DNA from: Aneurinibacillus sp. REN35
Lineage (GTDB): Bacteria > Bacillota > Bacilli > Aneurinibacillales > Aneurinibacillaceae
Direction of reading: 5' to 3'
Assembly: GCF_041379945.2 (NCBI RefSeq)
Contig: NZ_JBFTXJ020000007.1
Location: 155,842 to 219,841, forward strand
DNA length: 64,000 nt
Shown: positions 32,604 to 41,960 of the stretch, piece after piece
How the letters are laid out: each line of letters starts with the position of its first letter
Position numbering within the stretch: the first letter of the stretch is position 1
Program-made: the position numbers and the translations under genes
Notes under the pieces: model-generated
Seen by the model: the letters and a program-made list of their open reading frames with translations, nothing else
What the model was told of the DNA's origin: nothing
Database searches by the model: none

Positions 32604-33315
32604 GCGTTTCTCCTCCAATGCGTTTTAGAATTTCTTTATAAGCGTCTTCCACATGACCAAGATCACGGCGGAAGCGGTCTTTGTCCATTTTCTCCATCGT
32701 ATCCGCATCCCAAAAACGGCACGTATCCGGGGAAATCTCGTCTGCTAGAAGAATGCGTCCATCTTCGGTGCGTCCAAACTCCAACTTGAAATCAACAAGC
32801 AGGACATTGCGTTCCTTCATATAAGGTACGAGTACATCATTAACTTCAAGCGCAGATGTACGAAGCTGCTCCCGCTCTTCCGCTGTAGCAATACCTAATA
32901 CATCAATGTGTGAATCGTTAATTAACGGATCGCCCAGCGCATCATCTTTGTAATAAAATTCCACAACTGGTTGCGGGAGAAGGGTTCCTTCCTGCATGCC
33001 TAAACGTTTTGCAAGAGAGCCTGCTGCGATATTACGAACTACAACTTCTAACGGAATAATGGTAACTTGCGCAACCAATTGTTCAGTGGAAGACAACTCT
33101 TTAATAAAATGATTGTCGATTCCTTTTTCCTTTAACATCCGAAAGAAAATGGAGGTGATCCGGTTATTCAATTCACCTTTGCCCATAATCTGAGCTCGTT
33201 TCTCTCCATTAAATGCAGTGGCATCATCTTTATACTGCACCCAGAATACACCCGGCTCATCCGTACGATATATCCGTTTGGCTTTTCCTTCATATAACAT
33301 CTCTTGCTTTTCCAT
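32596..33315 (-). CDS. purC: phosphoribosylaminoimidazole-succinocarboxamide synthase PurC
   Basis: SAICAR synthetase, 239 residues. It shows [10 protein letters not shown] near the N-terminus, [14 protein letters not shown] and the [12 protein letters not shown] motif. It condenses CAIR with aspartate. It is separated from purB by 119 bases containing a hairpin, the only sizeable gap inside the operon. Confidence 0.98.
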   Translation of the reverse strand: MEKQEMLYEGKAKRIYRTDEPGVFWVQYKDDATAFNGEKRAQIMGKGELNNRITSIFFRMLKEKGIDNHFIKELSSTEQLVAQVTIIPLEVVVRNIAAGSLAKRLGMQEGTLLPQPVVEFYYKDDALGDPLINDSHIDVLGIATAEEREQLRTSALEVNDVLVPYMKERNVLLVDFKLEFGRTEDGRILLADEISPDTCRFWDADTMEKMDKDRFRRDLGHVEDAYKEILKRIGGETHV

Positions 33316-33392
33316 GATTCTCCCCTTCCCGATCTCCCGTTTTCCGGATATTTTCCAAAATACTTCGAACTTTCCCTCTAGTATAAGGGCTT

Positions 33393-33421
33393 CATGGCGC
33401 TATCACACTTTACGCGCCATG
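33393..33421. other. intra-operon hairpin between purB and purC
   Basis: A perfect 8-bp CATGGCGC/GCGCCATG stem with a 13-base loop, without a downstream T-run in the direction of transcription. It is not a classical terminator; it could be an RNA processing or stability element. Confidence 0.5.
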
Positions 33422-33434
33422 TCCCCTATATTTT

Positions 33435-34730
33435 TTATAGCCCTATGCGGTCAAAAATCGTATCAACATGCTTTAGGTGCCAACTGTAATCAAAGCAATC
33501 CGCAATCTCTTCTGGTGAAAGCATTGCTTTGACCTTCTCATCGGATTCGATCAATTCACGGAACTGCCGCTGTTCTTCCCATGCCTGCATCGCACGCGGC
33601 TGTACCGTATCATACGCTTCCTCACGGCTTAAGCCCTTGTCAATCAGCTTGAGCAATACACGCTGCGAATAGATCAGACCAAATGTACGCTCCATATTGC
33701 GCTTCATGTTGTCCGGGAATACGGTCAGGTTCTTAATAATGTTGCCGAAACGGTTCAGCATGTAATTAATAAGCTGGGTCGCATCCGGCAGAATCACACG
33801 TTCAACGGACGAATGGGAAATGTCGCGCTCATGCCAGAGCGGTACGTTCTCATATGCCGAAATCATATGGCCGCGAAGCACACGGGCCAGCCCAGACATG
33901 TTCTCACTGCCAATCGGGTTGCGCTTATGCGGCATGGCAGACGACCCTTTTTGACCTTTGGCAAATGCCTCTTCCACCTCACGCGTCTCGCTCTTCTGCA
34001 AACCGCGAACTTCTACGGCAAATTTATCAATCGATGTCGCAATTAAAGCCAGCGTGCTCATATATTCGGCATGACGGTCACGCTGCAGCGTCTGCGTGGA
34101 AACAGGTGCCGCCTTGAGCCCTAGCTTCGTGCATACATACTCTTCTACGAACGGATCAATATTGGCATAGGTACCAACTGCACCGGAAATTTTGCCATAT
34201 GCGATCGTTTCCTTGGCTCGACGGAAGCGTTCAAGATTGCGCTTCATTTCTTCATACCAGAGCGCCAATTTCAGACCGAATGTTGTTGGCTCCGCATGCA
34301 CACCGTGCGTACGACCCATCATGACCGTATATTTATGCTCTTGTGCTTTTTCCTTTAAAATATCAACAAAACGCATGAGGTCTTGTTCGATAATCTCATT
34401 AGCCTGCAGCAGTAAGTAGGATAATGCCGTGTCGACTACGTCAGTGGATGTAAGACCGTAGTGAATCCACTTCTTCTCGTCACCTTCGATTGTCTCGGAT
34501 ACGGCCCGTGTAAATGCTACCACATCATGGCGTGTTTCCTGCTCAATCTCATAGATACGATCTACGTTAAAGCTTGCATTCTTCCATAGTTTTTCAACAT
34601 CCTCTTTTGGAATGACGCCAAGTTCAGCCCAGGCTTCACAAGCTAGAATCTCAACCTCAAGCCAGGCTTTAAATTTGTTTTCTTCCGTCCAAATGGCCGC
34701 CATCTCAGGGCGGGTATAGCGTGGAATCAT
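33435..34730 (-). CDS. purB: adenylosuccinate lyase PurB
   Basis: 431 residues, fumarase/aspartase superfamily. It cleaves SAICAR to AICAR and adenylosuccinate to AMP. It shows [14 protein letters not shown], the [10 protein letters not shown] segment and the signature [16 protein letters not shown] with the catalytic serine loop. It starts 19 bases after purK. Confidence 0.98.
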   Translation of the reverse strand: MIPRYTRPEMAAIWTEENKFKAWLEVEILACEAWAELGVIPKEDVEKLWKNASFNVDRIYEIEQETRHDVVAFTRAVSETIEGDEKKWIHYGLTSTDVVDTALSYLLLQANEIIEQDLMRFVDILKEKAQEHKYTVMMGRTHGVHAEPTTFGLKLALWYEEMKRNLERFRRAKETIAYGKISGAVGTYANIDPFVEEYVCTKLGLKAAPVSTQTLQRDRHAEYMSTLALIATSIDKFAVEVRGLQKSETREVEEAFAKGQKGSSAMPHKRNPIGSENMSGLARVLRGHMISAYENVPLWHERDISHSSVERVILPDATQLINYMLNRFGNIIKNLTVFPDNMKRNMERTFGLIYSQRVLLKLIDKGLSREEAYDTVQPRAMQAWEEQRQFRELIESDEKVKAMLSPEEIADCFDYSWHLKHVDTIFDRIGL

Positions 34731-34749
34731 AGTGCCTATCCTCCTCGAA

Positions 34750-35886
34750 TTACTCCCAAATTGATATTGCTTCTATGTCATGAAGCGCAGCTTCGACCGA
34801 TTCGGCCAGAACATTGATATGCCCCATTTTACGCTTAGGCTTACTGTCTTTTTTACCGTACAAATGAAGCTTGGCCGATCGGGGCAGCTTCTCTATTTTA
34901 TCAAGAACAGGCGCCAAATGCTCACCTAGAATATTGACCATTACGACCGGAGATAACAAAGACGTATCACCAAGCGGCAAATCGCAAATTGCTCGAATGT
35001 GCTGCTCAAACTGCGAGGTTATACACGCATCCATCGTATAGTGGCCCGAGTTATGCGGACGAGGTGCTAATTCATTGACAAGTACCTGTCCATCTTCTGT
35101 CACGAACATTTCTACGGCGATCAGACCGACTACCTGTAGCTTTTCCGCAATTCGTTGCGCCAATTCTTCAGCACGCTCCGCTACATCTCGCTCAATGCGG
35201 GCAGGAACAATCGACATGTGCAGAATGTTCTCTCTGTGTTCATTCTCCGCTACAGGGAATATTCTGACTTCACCTGAAACACTTCGTGCCGCAATGACGG
35301 ACACTTCCTTTGTAAAGGGAATGAATTGTTCAATAATGAGATCTACTCCTGCCTGCGATAGCTCACGATAAGCTATCGCTGCCTCTTCCTGCTTGCGGAT
35401 CACATATTGGCCTTTACCGTCGTAGCCGCCTGTCGCTGTCTTCATTACCGCCGGGATTCCTAACTCCTGTACCGCCGCTTTCGCCGCCTTCTCGCTTTCA
35501 ATGACACGAAAAGGCGCAACAGGGATACTAAATGACGCAAGCGTTGATTTCTCCCTGATGCGGTTCTGCGTAATACGCAGCAGCTCGCTTCCCTGCGGAA
35601 CATAGGATCTTTCTTCTAACACGGCTGCGACGTTCGCATCCACATTTTCAAACTCATACGTAATGACATCGCTTGTCTGCGCTAGCTTTAATGCGCCCGC
35701 TACATCATCATATCCCGTAGCAATGTGCGTATCGGATACCTGTGCACACGGACAATCCTCCGTCGGGTCCAGCGTCGCAAAACGGTAGCCGGAAGCTCTG
35801 CCTGCAAGTGCCATCATCCGGCCAAGCTGTCCGCCGCCTAGTACACCAATGGTTGCACCTGGTTTGATTACGCTTCGGCTGCTCAT
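34750..35886 (-). CDS. purK: N5-carboxyaminoimidazole ribonucleotide synthase PurK
   Basis: An ATP-grasp enzyme, 378 residues, making N5-CAIR from AIR and bicarbonate. It shows [27 protein letters not shown] and the [16 protein letters not shown] motif. Its ATG overlaps the purE stop (ATGA), a sign of translational coupling. Confidence 0.98.
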   Translation of the reverse strand: MSSRSVIKPGATIGVLGGGQLGRMMALAGRASGYRFATLDPTEDCPCAQVSDTHIATGYDDVAGALKLAQTSDVITYEFENVDANVAAVLEERSYVPQGSELLRITQNRIREKSTLASFSIPVAPFRVIESEKAAKAAVQELGIPAVMKTATGGYDGKGQYVIRKQEEAAIAYRELSQAGVDLIIEQFIPFTKEVSVIAARSVSGEVRIFPVAENEHRENILHMSIVPARIERDVAERAEELAQRIAEKLQVVGLIAVEMFVTEDGQVLVNELAPRPHNSGHYTMDACITSQFEQHIRAICDLPLGDTSLLSPVVMVNILGEHLAPVLDKIEKLPRSAKLHLYGKKDSKPKRKMGHINVLAESVEAALHDIEAISIWE

Positions 35887-36371
35887 AGCTTGTCGCTTCC
35901 TTCCAGCACCTGCTGCTTAATCTTCTCACGACGCAAGATAAAGCGCTCACGTACCTCTGGATATTTATTTCCCAGCATCTGTGCCGCCAAAAGCCCGGCA
36001 TTGATCGCTCCTGCTTTGCCGATAGCCACAGTAGCCACAGGCACGCCGCCCGGCATCTGTACAATGGATAGAAGAGAATCGAGACCGCTTAACGCGGAAG
36101 ATTTGACCGGCACGCCAATGACCGGAAGAGCAGTTTTTGCTGCTACCATGCCCGGAAGATGCGCTGCACCGCCTGCACCGGCAATGATTATTTCAAGTCC
36201 TCGTCCTTCTGCCAGTTCCGCATATTCAAACATCAAATCGGGCGTCCGATGCGCCGACACTACTTTTTTCTCGTACGGCACTTCTAATTCATCGAGCACC
36301 GCACACGCTTCCTTCATTGTTTCCCAGTCTGACGTACTTCCCATAATAACGCCTACTAACGGCTGGTTCAT
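35883..36371 (-). CDS. purE: N5-carboxyaminoimidazole ribonucleotide mutase PurE
   Basis: 162 residues, class I PurE. It shows [36 protein letters not shown] and the [17 protein letters not shown] loop. It moves the carboxyl group of N5-CAIR to C4. It is the first structural gene behind the riboswitch leader, with GGAGGAGG upstream of the ATG. Confidence 0.98.
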   Translation of the reverse strand: MNQPLVGVIMGSTSDWETMKEACAVLDELEVPYEKKVVSAHRTPDLMFEYAELAEGRGLEIIIAGAGGAAHLPGMVAAKTALPVIGVPVKSSALSGLDSLLSIVQMPGGVPVATVAIGKAGAINAGLLAAQMLGNKYPEVRERFILRREKIKQQVLEGSDKL

Positions 36372-36398
36372 CGCGTACTGCCTCCTCCGATTTCATAC

Positions 36399-36455
36399 AA
36401 AAAAGCCCAGACGGTAGATTTCTCCCTGTTACTGTGAGAAACCTACCGCCTGGGC
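36399..36455 (-). terminator. leader terminator of the purine operon riboswitch
   Basis: On the minus strand GCCCAGGCGGTAGGTTTCTC pairs with GAGAAATCTACCGTCTGGGC and is followed by six T residues, 28 bases before purE. The left arm is the 3' end of the aptamer, so aptamer and terminator exclude one another. Confidence 0.88.
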
Positions 36456-36544
36456 TTTTATCCCTACGGTGTAGCGCACTATTGTACGCCTGAATCGCTC
36501 GGACCGATGCCTTGCTCTTGTGGCTTCGGAACCCTAGATTCACT
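36434..36544 (-). ncRNA. ykkC-class riboswitch aptamer, probably the PRPP-sensing subtype
   Basis: On the minus strand the conserved ykkC core is present in order: TCTAGGGTTCCG, CGGTCCGAGCGATTC, ACACCGTAGGGATAAAAGCCC. A P1 helix can form between GTGAATCT and AGGTTTC/TCAC. ykkC RNAs sense guanidine (subtype 1), or ppGpp, PRPP or nucleotides (subtype 2); the PRPP type is the one described upstream of de novo purine operons. P1 uses bases of the downstream terminator, so ligand binding should prevent termination (ON switch). The subtype is assigned from context, not from ligand-contact residues. No guanine aptamer precedes it, unlike the tandem guanine-PRPP leaders described elsewhere. Confidence 0.85.
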
Positions 36545-36563
36545 TTCCACTCAATTCACCTTT

Positions 36564-36592
36564 AGTGTAGCAAGGTATTTCGGCTTCGTCAA
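36564..36592 (-). promoter_or_regulatory. SigA promoter of the purine operon
   Basis: Minus strand TTGACG, 17 bases, TACACT. The expected start is near 36557, a few bases ahead of the aptamer. Confidence 0.8.
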
Positions 36593-36595
36593 GCC

Positions 36596-36644
36596 AATTA
36601 ACGAACAATTAACAAAAGAAAAAAGAAAAACATTCGTTATTTCC
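36596..36644. promoter_or_regulatory. candidate PurR operator (paired PurBoxes)
   Basis: AATTAACGAACAATTA (36596-36611) and, facing it, AACATTCGTTATTT (36629-36642), separated by 17 bases, directly upstream of the -35 box. In Bacillus PurR binds two convergent boxes with an ACGAAC core and is released by PRPP. The second box has CGAAT in place of CGAAC. Confidence 0.65.
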
Positions 36645-36661
36645 GCTTTAGCTCGATAAGC

Positions 36662-36686
36662 AAAAAAGCCGCCCATACAGGCGGCC
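36662..36686 (-). terminator. terminator of the YjcZ-type gene cluster
   Basis: Minus strand GCCGCC-tgtatg-GGCGGC followed by six T residues, 22 bases after the last tiny gene. Confidence 0.88.
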
Positions 36687-36707
36687 TCTCTTCATTGCAG
36701 GCATTGG

Positions 36708-36794
36708 TTAGTCGCAAGCACAGGCAATGATTACAAGCAGGATGAACAGCACCAGAATGACACCTATTACATCCTCTCCACCAAACCAGCCCAT
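36708..36794 (-). CDS. YjcZ-type tiny membrane protein, copy 4
   Basis: 28 residues: MGWFGGEDVIG followed by a membrane helix VILVLFILLVIIACACD. This is the TIGR01732-like tiny transmembrane (YjcZ) family, whose Bacillus members are sporulation-associated. GGGGTGAGGT precedes the ATG. It is the last of four tandem copies. Confidence 0.85.
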   Translation of the reverse strand: MGWFGGEDVIGVILVLFILLVIIACACD

Positions 36795-36833
36795 GACCTC
36801 ACCCCTTTCCCTTATCGTGGTATGGAGCGTCTA

Positions 36834-36920
36834 TTAATCGCAAGCACAGGCGATAATTACGAGCAGGATGAACAATACCAAAATGATCCCAATTACGTTC
36901 TCTCCTCCAAAGCAGCTCAC
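36834..36920 (-). CDS. YjcZ-type tiny membrane protein, copy 3
   Basis: 28 residues with a GTG start behind AAGGAGGA: MSCFGGENVIGIILVLFILL and an IACACD end. It is nearly identical to copy 4 in the helix. A 156-base gap upstream contains a SigK-like CATAAGGTA (minus strand of 36986-36994). Confidence 0.85.
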   Translation of the reverse strand: MSCFGGENVIGIILVLFILLVIIACACD

Positions 36921-37076
36921 AGACGTTCCTCCTTCCTTTCTTGCACCTGCATGCAGCAGGTTCACGGGATTGGATACTCGTGTTATACCTTATGCAGCAT
37001 CTAAGCTAAGGGATTGGACATCCGCCTGTTCCGCTTATTGCAAACAAAAATTGGACGGATGTCTATTTAGCCCTCC

Positions 37077-37169
37077 TTAGCAATCGCAAGCACAAGCGAT
37101 AATCACGAGCAGAATGAACAGCACGAGAATTATGCCGATGTTATCTCCCCATCCTCCAGAGCAGCTCAT
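37077..37169 (-). CDS. YjcZ-type tiny membrane protein, copy 2
   Basis: 30 residues: MSCSGGWGDNIGIILVLFIL, then LVIIACACDC. It has an extra C-terminal cysteine. AAAGGGTGA precedes the ATG. Confidence 0.85.
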   Translation of the reverse strand: MSCSGGWGDNIGIILVLFILLVIIACACDC

Positions 37170-37214
37170 TTTCTTCACCCTTTCTTTTTAAATTAGCGAA
37201 AGCCGCAGGTGTAA

Positions 37215-37301
37215 TTAGTTACAGGAGCAAGCGATGACCACCAGCAGAATGAACAGTACGAGAATCACCCCAAGTTGATCTCCGCCATTCCAGCAGCTCA
37301 T
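37215..37301 (-). CDS. YjcZ-type tiny membrane protein, copy 1
   Basis: 28 residues: MSCWNGGDQLGVILVLFILL, then VVIACSCN. This is the most divergent of the four and first in transcription order. GGGAGTGAG precedes the ATG. About 50 bases upstream the minus strand reads ACC-N16-CATAGTATG, close to the SigK pattern (AC-N16/17-CATANNNTA), suggesting late mother-cell expression. Confidence 0.82.
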   Translation of the reverse strand: MSCWNGGDQLGVILVLFILLVVIACSCN

Positions 37302-37399
37302 GAATTCTCACTCCCTTCAACCAGGACTTTGAATCACTTGACATGCTACATACTATGATCTGGACGGGCAGACGGTTTGGACGTTCGCCTAATTCAAGA

Positions 37400-37428
37400 C
37401 AAAAAAAAGAGCCCGCTTCTGGACTCTT
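37400..37428 (-). terminator. terminator of the kinase/response-regulator operon
   Basis: Minus strand AAGAGTCC/GGGCTCTT stem followed by eight T residues, directly behind the response regulator stop. Confidence 0.85.
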
Positions 37429-37431
37429 CAC

Positions 37432-38556
37432 TTATTCTTGGTATTGATTTTGTATACGGATAATTTCAGGAAGGCTATCAAAGAAAAGCTGGACAATTTT
37501 CGGATCAAAGTGTGTGCCGCTTCCTCTCCGAATGATTTCGTACGCTTTCTCATTCGGATAAGGTTCCTTGTACGGTCTTCTGCTTGTTAGAGCGTCGAAG
37601 ACATCAACCACCGCTATAATTCGTCCACTCAGCGGAATGGCTTCTCCGGATAATCCATGTGGATAGCCAGAACCATCATACTTTTCATGGTGGGAAATCG
37701 CAATCTCGCTCGCCAGCTTCAGCAGCGGCGAATCAGATCCGTTAAGGATTTTGTAGCCGATTAGAGTATGTTCCTTCATTTTATCAAACTCTTCTAACGT
37801 CAACTTACCAGGCTTAAGCAGAATATGATCTGGCACACCAATCTTCCCAATGTCATGCATTGGGCTTGCCTGGATCATGAGGTTCACTTGTTCTTCACTC
37901 ATGCCGAGCGCCTGCGCCATCACTCCTGAATAGTGGCTGATGCGCTGGATATGGGCTGCCGTCTCCGGATCTTTAAATTCGGCTGCTGAAGACAAGCGCT
38001 CGACAATCTCGCGGTGGCTGTCTTCTAACTTACTGTTCAAAAGCTTTAATGCCGCAAGCGCCTCCTGAAGCTCAGCCGTTCGACTTACCACTTCGTTCTC
38101 TAAACGCTGCTTCGTTCGAGCAAGCTGCTTATAATAATGCCGGGTACGGAGCAGCGTATGTACTCTGGCATATAGTTCATATTTATCAATCGGCTTATTC
38201 AAAAAATCGTCGCATCCTTCTTCCAATGCTCTGATCTTGTCTTCCTTACTATCCAGCGCAGTCACCATAACCACGGGAATGTAGCATTCCTCCATCGCTC
38301 TGATCTCACGCAGCACTTCATACCCGTTCATCCCAGGCATCATCACATCAAGCAGAATCAAGTCGATGTCTTCACTTTCTAGAATCATTAAGGCATCCAA
38401 CCCTGAAGATGCGGACAGCACGCGGTAGTCCTTCACAACCAGCAACTGCTCCAATACATCAAGATTGTACTCTTCATCATCAATTATAAGGATGTTGGAT
38501 TGCTCGGTCTCCATTCCTTCTTTTATTTCATGATTGGCCAGTGAATATACATTCAT
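37432..38556 (-). CDS. response regulator with HD-GYP domain
   Basis: 374 residues. An N-terminal receiver domain (about 20-140; phospho-acceptor D70 in LILLDVMMPG, acidic pair IIDDEE) is joined by a coiled coil (about 150-190) to an HD-GYP domain (HDIGKIGVPDH...HHEKYDGSGYPHGL). HD-GYP proteins usually hydrolyse cyclic di-GMP. The ATG at 38556 overlaps the stop of the kinase gene (TAATG) and follows GAGGAGGT at 9 bases, so the two are coupled and probably form a two-component pair lowering c-di-GMP (inference). Confidence 0.92.
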   Translation of the reverse strand: MNVYSLANHEIKEGMETEQSNILIIDDEEYNLDVLEQLLVVKDYRVLSASSGLDALMILESEDIDLILLDVMMPGMNGYEVLREIRAMEECYIPVVMVTALDSKEDKIRALEEGCDDFLNKPIDKYELYARVHTLLRTRHYYKQLARTKQRLENEVVSRTAELQEALAALKLLNSKLEDSHREIVERLSSAAEFKDPETAAHIQRISHYSGVMAQALGMSEEQVNLMIQASPMHDIGKIGVPDHILLKPGKLTLEEFDKMKEHTLIGYKILNGSDSPLLKLASEIAISHHEKYDGSGYPHGLSGEAIPLSGRIIAVVDVFDALTSRRPYKEPYPNEKAYEIIRRGSGTHFDPKIVQLFFDSLPEIIRIQNQYQE

Positions 38557-40397
38557 TACCCCCATACCTCCTCTCGACTCTTTTTCTGCGGCTCATAAAA
38601 TACATTGCACAAGTGGATGATGAAACGTGATCCATATCCTTCTTCACTCTCCACACGAATCGTTCCACCGAGAAGAGATACAAGGCGGGAAACAATGGAA
38701 AGTCCAAGGCCCGTCCCTTTATATTTACGTGCAAGTGATCCGTCAATTTGTTTGAACGGATGAAAAATTGCATCCCTATGCTCCAAAGAAATGCCGATAC
38801 CTGTATCTTCTACAGCAATAATTACATCTTCTGCCTGGCGGCTTACATGTATAATTACGGATCCCTGCTCGGTGAATTTGATCGCGTTTGATACCAAGTT
38901 CATAATGATTTGCTTAAGCTTCTGTTCATCGCTTTGAATCCAGATGTCCCTCTCCCCTACAATAACAAGATCAATCGGCTTTGCTGCACGCAAACTCTCC
39001 GCATTATGCATGCAAAACTGCAGCAATGCTCCCAATTGAACCGGTTCAGATACTACGCTCATTCGTCCCGCTTCCATCTTCGATAAGTCAAGAATGTCAT
39101 TGATTACGCCCAATAGATGTTTCCCGCTTTCTTTAATTCTTTTAATATTCGTCATCTGCTTATCCGGTATCGAACCTTCTAGTACAGTTACTACTATATC
39201 GGAGTAACCGATGATGGAATTTAATGGGGTTCGCAGTTCATGACTCATCGTCGAGAGGATATTACTCTTCAGATTGGCTGCCTCCTGAGCGATTTTTCGC
39301 TCCTTCTTCAACTCCTTGATGTAGTGAGAATTCTGCAATGCCACACTGAAGGCACGGCTGAAGCTTTGCATCATCTCCTCATCCTCTTTTGTAAATTGAA
39401 GAGCACCGATTTTGTTATGAAGATGGAAACGGCCCACAACTCTACCGTCCGTATGAATCGGAACTTCAAGAATGGAGAATTCTTCAGTGCTGCCAAATGT
39501 AGTATGCTGCCCTCTGCATTGCTCCGTGGATGCAATCCGCCTCTCCACACCGTCCTCCGTAGAGATAGTGAGAATCGTCCCGCAAGCCCCAATAACCTGT
39601 CCTACCGTCTCTACTACATCTTCTAGAAAGGAATCCGTTAGCTCCAGATTACCGTACAGCTTCTCAAGCAGAAGATGTATGGAGTGAAGCTGGGATTGCT
39701 TGTGCTTCAATTGCTGAAAATAAAATTGGCGAATCATCAAAAATAGCATGACCAACGGGATTCCAACTACGACCGCCACTACTAAGGCCCGCTGCCAAAC
39801 ATCATAGAGCGTGATCGCATTCCCAATCGTTTGAGAAATGATATAGACAAAAAATGTAGTGGTGATAAATACTCCAACTACAACAAGCACAACAGCCGTG
39901 ACTGCGCTCTGGTTCCAACCGGTTTTCTCAAATGACACCGGAAATCCAATCCGGTACAAATAGCGGTACATTCGAACCAGCATACCGAAATAGAAGGGAG
40001 CATAGGCCGTCATCATAACACCCATACAAATAAGAAAAATCAGCAGAAGATTATCCTTTTGCTCAAGAACTTGAGAATAGAAGAAAAATGCGACAGAAAG
40101 AAATGAAACAAGGCTATAAACAATATACTCATTCAATATACGCCGTAGTGAAGCATGGACCACTCCGCTGTCTTTTAGCTTTATTACTCGGAATTCCCAT
40201 CGCTTATATCGCCAAATAAACAATAGGCAGAAGACAATAGGGAACAAAAGTATACATAAGCTGGTGAAAGGCCGGCCAAGCAAGCCTGCCAGCTGCTTAA
40301 AATGCAGCAAATTAGCGGATACAGCGAATATTACGCTCAAAAGAATCGGGATGAAAAAGCTCCCGCTGATCCAAAGTATCCTCTCTTTTTTATCCAT
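38556..40397 (-). CDS. membrane sensor histidine kinase with GAF-like region
   Basis: 613 residues. Six hydrophobic segments (about 10-30, 42-62, 88-108, 114-136, 163-190 and 203-222) form an N-terminal membrane sensor. A GAF-like region (about 240-355), HisKA with H386 (MSHELRTPLNSIIGYSD) and a HATPase_c domain (N, G1, G2 boxes: NLVSNAIKFT, DTGIGI, GTGLGLSI) follow. The signal is unknown. Its partner is the HD-GYP regulator encoded immediately downstream. Confidence 0.92.
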   Translation of the reverse strand: MDKKERILWISGSFFIPILLSVIFAVSANLLHFKQLAGLLGRPFTSLCILLFPIVFCLLFIWRYKRWEFRVIKLKDSGVVHASLRRILNEYIVYSLVSFLSVAFFFYSQVLEQKDNLLLIFLICMGVMMTAYAPFYFGMLVRMYRYLYRIGFPVSFEKTGWNQSAVTAVVLVVVGVFITTTFFVYIISQTIGNAITLYDVWQRALVVAVVVGIPLVMLFLMIRQFYFQQLKHKQSQLHSIHLLLEKLYGNLELTDSFLEDVVETVGQVIGACGTILTISTEDGVERRIASTEQCRGQHTTFGSTEEFSILEVPIHTDGRVVGRFHLHNKIGALQFTKEDEEMMQSFSRAFSVALQNSHYIKELKKERKIAQEAANLKSNILSTMSHELRTPLNSIIGYSDIVVTVLEGSIPDKQMTNIKRIKESGKHLLGVINDILDLSKMEAGRMSVVSEPVQLGALLQFCMHNAESLRAAKPIDLVIVGERDIWIQSDEQKLKQIIMNLVSNAIKFTEQGSVIIHVSRQAEDVIIAVEDTGIGISLEHRDAIFHPFKQIDGSLARKYKGTGLGLSIVSRLVSLLGGTIRVESEEGYGSRFIIHLCNVFYEPQKKSREEVWG

Positions 40398-40496
40398 GCT
40401 CCCTCCGCACTACAATAGACTTATGTAATAAGGTTTATTTTTTTGCTTATTCCATTCTGATTATAGCAAGATTTTCCTTAAATGTTTCCAAAATAT

Positions 40497-40534
40497 TAAA
40501 AAAGCAGAGCGGAATATTTCTCCACTCTGCTTTT
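40497..40534 (-). terminator. terminator of guaA-pbuG
   Basis: Minus strand AGCAGAGTGGAG/CTCCGCTCTGC-type stem (GCAGAG/CTCTGC arms) followed by a T-run, 10 bases after the permease stop. Confidence 0.8.
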
Positions 40535-40543
40535 GCAGGGACA

Positions 40544-41923
40544 TTAAGCGTTAATGTCAATGAATAGGAATCTTGCAATAATTAGCACAGCTAATATCCA
40601 CATTAGCCAGTGTACTTTATTTTTTCCACCAACCAGGTTATTCGCTGTCGCAAGAACAACATAGAATACAATCCCGAAAGAAATCCCGTTGGCAATGGAA
40701 TACGTCAGCGGCATGAAAATAATAGTGAAAAATGCTGGAATCGCATACACCATATTATCCCATTCTACTCCGCGTACCGCTCCCATCATTAGTACCCCAA
40801 CAATAATCAGCGCCGGGGCCGTAGCTGCCGCTGGAACGATAAGAGCCAGAGGGGCAAGGAAAAGAGCGAGAAGAAACAGAATCCCTGTCGTTACAGACGT
40901 CAGACCGGTACGTCCACCTTGTCCTACACCCGCCGCACTTTCGACATACGCTGTAATCGTACTTGTACCAAGCATCGCACCAAGGCTGACACCACCAGCG
41001 TCTACAAGCATTGCACGGCCGATTTTCTTTTTCGCATCCGGTTTTTCCAGCAAACCAGCCTTAGCGGCCGTTCCTGTTAACGTTCCGAACGTATCGAATA
41101 GCTCAACGAAAGTAAAGGTGAACACAATCGTTAATAGGCCGGCATTAAGCGCACCCGCAAAATCAAGCTGTCCAATCGCAACCGTGCTGAAATCCGGGAC
41201 CCATTTAGCATTTTGCAGACTGCCAAGGTCAGTTACGCCCATCGGGATACCAATCAGTGTCGTTGCGATAATACCAAGCAGAATAGAGGCTTGTACACGC
41301 ATAACCATAAGGATACTTGTAATGATGAGACCGATAAGTGTCAAAAGAATGGCCTTATGCTCTACAAAGTTCCCAAGCTGCATTAACCAGTCGCCTCCAG
41401 GCAGCTCCGTAAACGGATTCGCCGCCTCCTTGCCAATATAGAAGCCAGTCAGAAGTCCACTGGTTTTAAAACCGATAATCGTAATGAACAAACCGATACC
41501 AACCGTAATTGCTGCCCGCAGTGATTCCGGTACTGCATCCAATAGCATCTGACGAATTTTCGTGATGGTTAGAATGAAAAAGATAATACCTGAAATAAAT
41601 ACGGAAGCAAGAGCGATTTGCCATGTGATCGCTCCACCTGAACTCATGACTACAGCAGCAAAATATGCATTCAAGCCCATCCCTGGCGCAAGCGCAATCG
41701 GATAGTTGACGAACAATCCCATCATGATGGTCACAAGGCCCGCACCGAGCGCGGTGGCCACGAACACGGCATTGAAATCCATGCCCGTGGCGCCTCCGGC
41801 TGTAAGTGTGAGCGGGTTGACGATGAGAATATACGCCATGGTAATAAATGTGGTTAAACCGGCAATAATCTCGGTACGCACATTCGTATTGTGTTCTTTT
41901 AACCTGAAGAACTTATCCATCAT
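40544..41923 (-). CDS. pbuG: NCS2 family guanine/hypoxanthine permease (PbuG/PbuO-like)
   Basis: 459 residues, 12-14 membrane segments, AzgA-type NCS2 transporter. Diagnostic segments: TTFITMAYILIVNP, ALAPGMGLNAYFA and the C-terminal D-A-GVSLGAMLGTSTITAYVESAAGV. It imports guanine and hypoxanthine by proton symport. It lies 37 bases after guaA and has no terminator before it, so it should share the guanine riboswitch. The start may be the second of two adjacent ATGs (41920). Confidence 0.9.
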   Translation of the reverse strand: MMDKFFRLKEHNTNVRTEIIAGLTTFITMAYILIVNPLTLTAGGATGMDFNAVFVATALGAGLVTIMMGLFVNYPIALAPGMGLNAYFAAVVMSSGGAITWQIALASVFISGIIFFILTITKIRQMLLDAVPESLRAAITVGIGLFITIIGFKTSGLLTGFYIGKEAANPFTELPGGDWLMQLGNFVEHKAILLTLIGLIITSILMVMRVQASILLGIIATTLIGIPMGVTDLGSLQNAKWVPDFSTVAIGQLDFAGALNAGLLTIVFTFTFVELFDTFGTLTGTAAKAGLLEKPDAKKKIGRAMLVDAGGVSLGAMLGTSTITAYVESAAGVGQGGRTGLTSVTTGILFLLALFLAPLALIVPAAATAPALIIVGVLMMGAVRGVEWDNMVYAIPAFFTIIFMPLTYSIANGISFGIVFYVVLATANNLVGGKNKVHWLMWILAVLIIARFLFIDINA

Positions 41924-41960
41924 CCTTCTCCCTTTTCTCCTGGTATCGTTTCCTTACAAA

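Noticed and set aside
36434..36544. Guanidine-I riboswitch
   Set aside because: The core is of the shared ykkC class, but the downstream genes are purine biosynthesis, not guanidine exporters or carboxylases; the PRPP subtype fits better. It does not control the guanidino hydrolase, which has no ykkC element.
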